Below, in pieces: positions 59,301 through 64,000 of a stretch of 64,000 bases of DNA; position 1 is the first letter of the stretch; every line of letters starts with the position of its first letter. Source of the DNA: Variovorax sp. 679 (lineage in GTDB: Bacteria; Pseudomonadota; Gammaproteobacteria; Burkholderiales; Burkholderiaceae_C); NCBI RefSeq assembly GCF_003952185.1, contig NZ_RXFS01000019.1, positions 1-64,000 on the forward strand, in the 5' to 3' direction. The notes beneath the pieces were generated by a model. It was not told the DNA's origin and did not search any database. It saw nothing but the letters and a program-made list of their open reading frames with translations. Both the position numbers and the translations under genes were made by a program.

Positions 59301-60137
59301 TCCGAACTCAAGTTCCCGTTCAGCATGCGGCCGCTGATGGCCGGATGGAATGCGCTCTTCCACGACCCGGCGCCGATGCAGCCCGTGGCCACGCAGAGCG
59401 CGGAGTGGAATCGCGGTGCGTACCTCGTCAACGGCCTTGGCCACTGCGGTGCCTGCCACACGCCGCGCAACGCGCTGGGCGCGGAGCAGGGCGGCAGTGC
59501 CTTCCTTTCGGGCGCGATGGTCGACGGCTGGGAAGCTCCGGCACTCACACAGCTCTCGTCGAAGTCGGCGGTGCCGTGGGATGCCGAGGAGCTGTACCGC
59601 TACCTGCGCAACGGCCACACGCAGCGCCACGGCATCGCCGGCGGGCCGATGGCCGAGGTGGTGCGCGAACTCGCGCAGGTGCCGGACGAAGACATCCGCG
59701 CGATGGCCACATACCTCGGCTCGTTCAATCCGGCGCCTGCCTCGGAGCCCTCGGCTCTGGCACAGCAGGCGATCAGCAATGCCGCACGCACGCAGGGCCA
59801 GTTGCTCGGCCCCGCGCAGCGCATGTTCGACAGCGCCTGTGCCTCCTGCCACCACGACGGCAACGGGCCCACGCTGCTCGGCGTGAACACGCCGCTCGCG
59901 CTCAACAGCAACCTCACGAGCGCGAGGCCCGACAACCTGCTGCGCACCATCCTCGACGGCGTGCGCGAGCCCGCGAGCCGCGACATCGGCTTCATGCCCG
60001 GCTTCCGCGAAGTGCTCGACGACCGGCAGATCGCCGAACTCGCAGGCTACATGCGCGCGCGCTTCGCACCGCAGGAACCGGCGTGGACCAACCTGCCCGC
60101 CGAGGTGGCGCGCGTGCGCGCAGCGCCGGGGCACTGA
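56385..60137 (+). CDS. molybdenum hydroxylase large subunit fused to three-haem cytochrome c (NicB-like)
   Basis: Residues of about 1-780 form the molybdopterin-binding aldehyde oxidase-type domain (GHVDLGTGIQTALGQIVAEEL, GAGESSSVPGTAAIANAI). A Pro/Gly/Ser-rich linker (about 785-825) and one membrane helix (LWATGAALVVGGIGVIAGLLGW) lead to a cytochrome part with three haem sites: CAVCH (875-879), CGACH (1021-1025) and CASCH (1152-1156). The layout and the 1,250-residue length match NicB of nicotinate hydroxylase, which makes 6-hydroxynicotinate and hands electrons to the respiratory chain. A run of glutamines near 681 (CAG/CAA repeat) is odd. Nicotinate as substrate is inferred from neighbours. 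Confidence 0.85.
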   Translation: MTRRADLPQTRADFLSADGVLLVVRETPAAPAPAKGQPTFVAGNPIEGDEVLLAVWDDGSASALNGHVDLGTGIQTALGQIVAEELDLGMPCVRVMLGDTARVPNQGATIASASIQIHAQPMRLAAAQARAWLLARAAERLGAAIGELQVRNGVVRVAEAPDRHVSYADLVAGQRTVLRLDPQARPKDPADYRVVGTRQARVDIPAKLAGELVFVHDMRVPGMLHGRVVRPPYAGADHGEFIGNTLESVDESSIAHIPGIRAVVVIRDFVGVVAEREEHAEQALRELRVMWKPWPGMPDLGDLAQALRDNPSTQRLLVDEGDVDGAIAAAAQPMHRTYVWPYQMHASIGPSCALAEWQPADGSGMQLRCWAGSQNPHVLRADLAKLMGVEDVQVDVVRMEAAGCYGRNGADDVAADAALLARAVGAPVRVQLTREQEHAWEPKGAAQLMEIDGGLMADGSIAAYDFETSYPSNGAPTLALLLTRTIEPVAQAFEMGDRTARPPYSYDNLRVKVNDMAPIVRASWLRGVSALPSSFAHESYIDELATAAGVDPVQFRLRHLQDPRAVELVQATAQKAGWRMRTGPQENADGGLGEGGDILFGQGFAYARYIHSKWPGFGAAWAAWVADVEVNRKTGEVHVRRVVVGHDAGLMINPAGVEHQIHGNVIQTTSRALKERVQFAPQQQQQQQEGTAAGAQLPGVLPSGVVASREWGSYPIINFREVPVIEVMHMPRPGEPSLGAGESSSVPGTAAIANAIFDATGVRFRSPPFTPETVLAELNRGSLPPPPPSAGEGSAGGNVAAPPSQAASTGGRSDATWPRRKGLWATGAALVVGGIGVIAGLLGWRSAIAPVSLTAPVYSQATIERGRVLAAAGDCAVCHTAAGGVPNAGGRAMETPFGKLYTTNLTPDPETGLGRWSFSAFQRAMREGVSRDGHYLYPAFPYTAFAKTSDDDLQALYAYFMSMPAVRAETPKSELKFPFSMRPLMAGWNALFHDPAPMQPVATQSAEWNRGAYLVNGLGHCGACHTPRNALGAEQGGSAFLSGAMVDGWEAPALTQLSSKSAVPWDAEELYRYLRNGHTQRHGIAGGPMAEVVRELAQVPDEDIRAMATYLGSFNPAPASEPSALAQQAISNAARTQGQLLGPAQRMFDSACASCHHDGNGPTLLGVNTPLALNSNLTSARPDNLLRTILDGVREPASRDIGFMPGFREVLDDRQIAELAGYMRARFAPQEPAWTNLPAEVARVRAAPGH

Positions 60138-60172
60138 CGCCGGCAAGGAAAGAGAAGGCCGCGTCGTTTCCC

Positions 60173-60205
60173 GTGTGCGCCGCTACGATGCAACGTAGCG
60201 CACAC
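60173..60205. promoter_or_regulatory. inverted repeat upstream of the FAH-family gene
   Basis: GTGTGCG and CTACG on the left pair with CGTAG and CGCACAC on the right around ATGCAA, with a 3-nt bulge. It starts 36 bp after the large-subunit stop and ends 24 bp before the next start. It may be an operator or a transcription end. Confidence 0.5.
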
Positions 60206-60228
60206 ATTCATCACGGAGACACCACGCC

Positions 60229-61410
60229 ATGCCGCTCGATCTTTCCATCTCTTCCGGCCTGCCTGGCGACGCTGAACGCGCCACCCTCGTCGGCCGTCTC
60301 TGGCAACCCGGCGTAGGCCCCGTTCTGGTGGCCGTTCACGAAGGTGGCCTGCACGACCTGTCGAGGCTCGCGCCCACCATGAGCGATCTGCTCGAAGGCA
60401 AGGAAGCGCCTGCGCAATCCGTTCGGCGCGCATTGCAGAGCGCACCGCGCATCGCGACGCTCGATGAGGCCCTTGCCAACAGCGACGAGACCACGCGCGA
60501 CACGGGCAAGCCCTGGCTGCTCGCTCCCTGCGACCTGCAGGCCATCAAGGCCAGTGGAGTCACATTTGTTGCGAGCCTGCTCGAACGCGTGATCGAAGAG
60601 CAGGCGCGCGGCGACGCATCGAAGGCCGAGGCCACGCGCGCGGCCATCGGCAACGTGCTCGGCGACAACCTCGCGGACATCGTGCCCGGTTCACCGGAGG
60701 CAATGAAGGTCAAGGAAGTGTTGATTGCGCAGGGGGCGTGGTCGCAGTATCTCGAGGTCGGCATCGGCCCCGATGCCGAAATCTTCACCAAGGCGCCGGT
60801 GCTTTCCGCCGTTGGCACCGGCGCGGACGTAGGCATTCATTCGGGCTCGGTGTGGAACAACCCCGAGCCGGAGGTCGTGCTTGCAGTGAACAGCCGCGGC
60901 GAGACGCTCGGTGCCGCGCTGGGCAACGACGTCAACCTGCGCGACTTCGAAGGCCGCAGTGCGCTGCTGCTGGGCAAGGCCAAGGACAACAACGCTTCGT
61001 GCGCGATCGGTCCCTTCATCCGTCTGTTCGACGCGCACTTCGGCATCGCGGATGTGCGGCGCATCACCGTTGCGCTGGAAGTGAATGGCCCCGAGGGCTT
61101 CACGCTCAAGGGATCGAGTTCGCTATCGAAGATCAGCCGCGATCCGCTCGACCTGGTGGCGCAGACAGTAGGAATAAATCACGCTTATCCCGATGGCTTC
61201 ATGTTGTTTCTCGGAACCATGTTCGCGCCGACACAAGATCGTCACGGGCCTGGGCAAGGATTCACGCATGTCGTGGGCGACCGCGTGCGCATTGCCGCAC
61301 CGGAACTCGGTGCATTGGTCAATCGCGTGGTGCACGCGGACAAGGCGCCGATGTGGACTTTTGGTATCAGTGCGTTGATGCGCAATTTGGCTGCGCGCGG
61401 ATTGTTGTGA
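60229..61410 (+). CDS. fumarylacetoacetate hydrolase (FAH)-family protein
   Basis: The 393-residue protein has an N-terminal beta-rich part (about 1-110) and a C-terminal FAH fold. Metal-site candidates are the acidic residues in GIGPDAEIFTKAP (near 180) and NNPEPEVVLAVNSRG (near 212). FAH-family enzymes break C-C bonds, dehydrate or decarboxylate 2-oxo acids; this one resembles the longer members linked with sugar-acid dehydratases. ACGGAGAC precedes the ATG. An inverted repeat separates it from the hydroxylase operon, so it may be independently regulated. A role after ring opening cannot be excluded. Confidence 0.85.
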   Translation: MPLDLSISSGLPGDAERATLVGRLWQPGVGPVLVAVHEGGLHDLSRLAPTMSDLLEGKEAPAQSVRRALQSAPRIATLDEALANSDETTRDTGKPWLLAPCDLQAIKASGVTFVASLLERVIEEQARGDASKAEATRAAIGNVLGDNLADIVPGSPEAMKVKEVLIAQGAWSQYLEVGIGPDAEIFTKAPVLSAVGTGADVGIHSGSVWNNPEPEVVLAVNSRGETLGAALGNDVNLRDFEGRSALLLGKAKDNNASCAIGPFIRLFDAHFGIADVRRITVALEVNGPEGFTLKGSSSLSKISRDPLDLVAQTVGINHAYPDGFMLFLGTMFAPTQDRHGPGQGFTHVVGDRVRIAAPELGALVNRVVHADKAPMWTFGISALMRNLAARGLL

Positions 61411-61441
61411 TCAGCATGTAGTCGTTCCGTTTGAGTTTCAA

Positions 61442-61458
61442 AAGGAGCTGTACTCCTT
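61442..61458. promoter_or_regulatory. small inverted repeat before the type VI secretion genes
   Basis: AAGGAG and CTCCTT flank CTGTA, 31 bp after the FAH-family stop codon. The whole gap 61411-61562 is AT-richer than its surroundings and should hold the tss promoter. I cannot fix -35/-10 boxes with confidence. Confidence 0.35.
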
Positions 61459-61562
61459 AGTGATTCATTCGCGTTCCGTAGCAATTTGTTGCTGTTGACC
61501 GCGCCACTTGTTCCCCTCAAGATTGCTGCTGTTAAGAAACGTTTGAACGAGGGGAGTAGAGG

Positions 61563-62660
61563 TTGGCGCAAAGCGAGATCGATCTATTGCAGGTGCCTGT
61601 GGAGGGCCCGCTGCCTTGCGGTGAAGACCTGGAATACGACCCCGATTTCATGGCGTTGCACCAGGCGACAGCGGGCAAGCGCGAGCAGCAGTTCGGCTCC
61701 ACGATCATTCCTGCGGAGCCACCCGATTGGGCTCGCGTCGAGCGCATCGCGAAGCAGCTTTGCACGCGTACGCGCGACCTTCGCGTGCTGGTGCCCCTCA
61801 CGCTGGCCTGGACCGAGAACCGTGGCTTGCCCGGCTATGTCGACGGCCTGCAGCTTGTCGATGTCGTGCTGGAAAAATTCTGGAACGACGTGCATCCGCG
61901 CGTTGTCGATGGCGACTTCGAAGATCCGCTGCCGCGCATGAACGCGCTGGCCGCACTGGCCGAAGCCGAGGGGCTCGGACGCAGCGTGCGCGATGCGCGG
62001 CTGCTCGACGACGGCGGCGCATCGATGAGCCTGCGACAGGTCGAAGCCTTGCTCGATTCGAGCAAGACCGACCATCAGATCGATTACCCGGGCGGCATCG
62101 GCCGGCTGAAGGACACGGTGCGGCGCGCACAGGAAAAGGCGGCGCCTCCGGTGGTGGCGTTGCGTGCGGCACTCGAGCTGCTGCAGCGGATTCGCGAGAG
62201 CTGCGAACGCGCGCTCGGCCAGAGCTGGGCGCCCGATTTCTCGCGGCTGGAACGGTCGCTGCGCACTGTTGCCCAGCTGTTGCCGGAGCAGGTGCAGGCC
62301 GAAGAGGCGGTGTCCGGCGAAGGGCACTCCGGAACCGATCCGCAAGCGGGCGGCAGCGGCGGGGCCGTGGCGAATGGTGTTGCCGGCGGTACTGCCGCAA
62401 ATGGCGGTACCGGCCTACGTCAGGTGCTTATTAAGGATATTGAAATATCGAGCCGTGAAGATGTGCAGGTGTTGCTCGAAAAGGCTTGCCAGTTCATGGA
62501 ACGCACGGAGCCGAGCCATCCGGCGCCCATGCTCATACGCAGAGCGCAGCGGCTGCTGGATCTCAACTTCTTCCAGATCATCGAAGAGCTCGTGCCGGAG
62601 GGATTGCAGAAGATAGAGAGCCTTGCAGGACGTCCGTTGAACGGGGGCAGCGCGGAGTAA
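61563..62660 (+). CDS. tssA: type VI secretion protein TssA (ImpA N-terminal domain)
   Basis: The 365-residue cytosolic cap protein starts and guides sheath growth. The N-terminal ImpA domain (about 5-135: PVEGPLPCGEDLEYDPDFMAL, LAWTENRGLPGYVDGLQLVDVVLEKFWNDVHP) is clear. A Gly/Ala-rich linker (about 258-285) precedes a C-terminal part with REDVQVLLEKACQFMERTEPSHPAPMLIRRAQRL. The start is TTG with GGGGAG about 8 nt upstream. It opens the tss cluster and is followed by tssB and tssC. Confidence 0.93.
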   Translation: MAQSEIDLLQVPVEGPLPCGEDLEYDPDFMALHQATAGKREQQFGSTIIPAEPPDWARVERIAKQLCTRTRDLRVLVPLTLAWTENRGLPGYVDGLQLVDVVLEKFWNDVHPRVVDGDFEDPLPRMNALAALAEAEGLGRSVRDARLLDDGGASMSLRQVEALLDSSKTDHQIDYPGGIGRLKDTVRRAQEKAAPPVVALRAALELLQRIRESCERALGQSWAPDFSRLERSLRTVAQLLPEQVQAEEAVSGEGHSGTDPQAGGSGGAVANGVAGGTAANGGTGLRQVLIKDIEISSREDVQVLLEKACQFMERTEPSHPAPMLIRRAQRLLDLNFFQIIEELVPEGLQKIESLAGRPLNGGSAE

Positions 62661-62745
62661 CAGGGCGGAGGCCGTTGCGGGCCCCGCGAGCCGGCAGGCC
62701 GGTCGGGGTCGTACCCACACGCATTACAGATTCAAGAGGAAGCTT

Positions 62746-63315
62746 ATGGCAGACAACCGTGTCAGAAACAGTGGTCAGAAGTTCATCGCGCGCAATCGCG
62801 CACCGCGTGTGCAGATCGAGTACGACGTCGAGATCTATGGCAGCGAACGCAAGATCCAGCTGCCCTTCGTGATGGGCGTCATCGCCGATCTTGCGGGCAA
62901 GCAGATCGATCCGATGCCCGACCTCGCCGAGCGCGAGTTCATGGCGGTGGACATCGACAACTTCGACGAGCGCATGAAGGCCATCAAGCCGCGCGTCGCC
63001 TTCCAGGTGCCCAACACGCTCACCGGCGACGGCCAGATGAACGTCGACATCACCTTCGACAGCATGGACGACTTCTCGCCCGCGCGCATCGCCCGCCAGG
63101 TCGGCGCGCTGCAGCAGCTGCTCGAGGCGCGCACCGAGCTGTCGAACCTGCTGTCGTACATGGACGGCAAGAACGGCGCGGAGCAGCTGATCGCACAGGC
63201 GCTGCAGAACCCCGGGCTCCTGAAGTCGCTGGCGTCGGCGCCCAACCCGGCCGTTGCCAAGGCCGTGGAGGCCGCGAACGAAAAGGCCGGTGCGTCCGGT
63301 ACGTCTTCCGAGTAA
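62746..63315 (+). CDS. tssB: type VI secretion contractile sheath small subunit TssB (VipA)
   Basis: The 189-residue sheath subunit pairs with TssC in the contractile tail. The conserved core RVQIEYDVEIYGSERKIQLPFVMGVIADLAGK and the FDEF/MKAIKPRVAFQVPN region are typical; the C-terminal Ala/Ser-rich tail is longer than in many homologues. AGAGGA precedes the ATG. tssC follows after 30 bp. Confidence 0.96.
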   Translation: MADNRVRNSGQKFIARNRAPRVQIEYDVEIYGSERKIQLPFVMGVIADLAGKQIDPMPDLAEREFMAVDIDNFDERMKAIKPRVAFQVPNTLTGDGQMNVDITFDSMDDFSPARIARQVGALQQLLEARTELSNLLSYMDGKNGAEQLIAQALQNPGLLKSLASAPNPAVAKAVEAANEKAGASGTSSE

Positions 63316-63345
63316 GTGCGAGCAGCAGCAAGGACCGCCATCATC

Positions 63346-64000
63346 ATGAGCACCGCCCCCAAACAGACCGCCGCGCGCGCACCCGCCTCCGTCGAAACGC
63401 TCGAGCCGAACGAGTTCTCGAACCTGCTGCAGCGCGAGTTCAAGCCCAAGACCGACCAGGCCCGCGAGGCGGTGGAGAACGCCGTCAAGACGCTGGCCGT
63501 GCAGGCGCTTGAAAGCACCGTTACCGTCTCCAACGATGCCTACCGCACGGTGCAGGCCATCATCACCGAGATCGACCGCAAGCTCTCCGAGCAGATCAAC
63601 CAGATCCTGCACCACGAGGACTTCCAGCAGCTCGAAGGCGCATGGCGCGGCCTGCACTACCTCGTGAACAACACCGAGACCGACGAGCAGCTCAAGATCC
63701 GCGTGATGTGCGCCTCCAAGCGCGAAGTGGCGCGCTCGCTCAAGCGCCACAAGGGCATCGGCTGGGACCAGAGCCCGCTGTTCAAGAAAGTCTACGAAGC
63801 AGAGTACGGCCAGTTCGGCGGCGAGCCCTTCGGCGCGCTGATCGGCGACTTCCACTTCGACCACAGCCCGCCCGACGTCGAGATGCTGAGCGAGATGGCC
63901 AAGATCGCCGCGGCCGCGCACTGCCCCTTCATCGCGGGCGCATCGCCCACGGTGATGCAGATGGATTCGTGGCAGGAGCTGTCGAATCCGCGCGACCTGA
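63346..64000 (+). CDS. tssC: type VI secretion contractile sheath large subunit TssC (VipB), cut by the window edge
   Basis: The first 218 codons are present and the frame is open to the edge; TssC is normally about 490-500 residues. HHEDFQQLEGAWRGLHYLVNNTETDEQLKIRV and YGQFGGEPFGALIGDFHFDHSPPDVEML are family hallmarks. AAGGA precedes the ATG at 63346. With TssB it builds the contractile sheath around the Hcp tube. Confidence 0.96.
   Translation, partial: MSTAPKQTAARAPASVETLEPNEFSNLLQREFKPKTDQAREAVENAVKTLAVQALESTVTVSNDAYRTVQAIITEIDRKLSEQINQILHHEDFQQLEGAWRGLHYLVNNTETDEQLKIRVMCASKREVARSLKRHKGIGWDQSPLFKKVYEAEYGQFGGEPFGALIGDFHFDHSPPDVEMLSEMAKIAAAAHCPFIAGASPTVMQMDSWQELSNPRDL

Noticed and set aside
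56208-60146. 1,312-codon minus-strand open frame opposite the molybdenum hydroxylase
   Set aside because: Typical antisense shadow in high-GC DNA. The plus strand has intact haem and molybdopterin motifs, while the minus frame has low-complexity His/Arg/Ala runs.

Overview
The window is high-GC, densely packed DNA that reads as a chromosome segment of a betaproteobacterium of the order Burkholderiales. A Variovorax-like member of the Comamonadaceae fits best, inferred from gene content: GTP-type PEP carboxykinase, Bug-type solute receptors, a split MetH, a five-step Hut pathway and a lipase/foldase pair. No tRNA, rRNA, CRISPR array, insertion sequence or phage gene was seen.

Layout. 0.2-14.1 kb: pckG, a small membrane protein, threonine ammonia-lyase, a tandem AAA+ ATPase, two Gly-rich lipoproteins (S41 peptidase and nucleoside hydrolase, the latter behind a LacI-like operator), an amidohydrolase/Bug-receptor pair, a LysR regulator and recQ. 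14.1-28.4 kb: a histidine-utilisation (hut) region. It holds an ABC importer of the NitT/TauT type, HutC, HutH, HutU, a phytanoyl-CoA-dioxygenase-like enzyme, an IclR regulator, an amino-acid ABC receptor and permease, a single frame carrying both HutD and HutI, then HutF and HutG. Three HutC-type operators and a near-perfect sigma-54 promoter are visible. 28.4-38.7 kb: the two halves of cobalamin-dependent methionine synthase, separated by a block of unrelated genes (SH3 protein, oxidoreductase, TetR, LysR/PACE efflux pair, lipase and its foldase). 38.8-42 kb: a membrane glycosyltransferase, GT2 and GtrA operon.

42-60 kb is the most striking part. On the minus strand are a ferredoxin-NADP reductase, a TetR regulator and an enamidase-like amidohydrolase. 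Divergently on the plus strand are a 6-hydroxynicotinate reductase-like Fe-S protein, a UPF0280 protein, two PF06684 ('amino acid synthesis') proteins, a branched-chain-type ABC importer with two receptors, a Tat-exported nicotinamidase, and a two-subunit molybdenum hydroxylase whose large subunit carries three c-type haem sites. Together they predict nicotinamide -> nicotinate -> 6-hydroxynicotinate -> tetrahydro-6-oxonicotinate -> 2-formylglutarate. That joins a NicAB-like aerobic front end to the reductive ring-opening steps known from Eubacterium barkeri. The PF06684 and UPF0280 proteins are its unexplained members.

60.2-64 kb: a fumarylacetoacetate-hydrolase-family gene and then the start of a type VI secretion cluster (tssA, tssB, tssC) that runs off the right edge. 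A family of roughly 95-bp intergenic repeats with two GC-rich hairpins recurs at 29.5, 34.7, 43.9, 48.3 and 50.4 kb.
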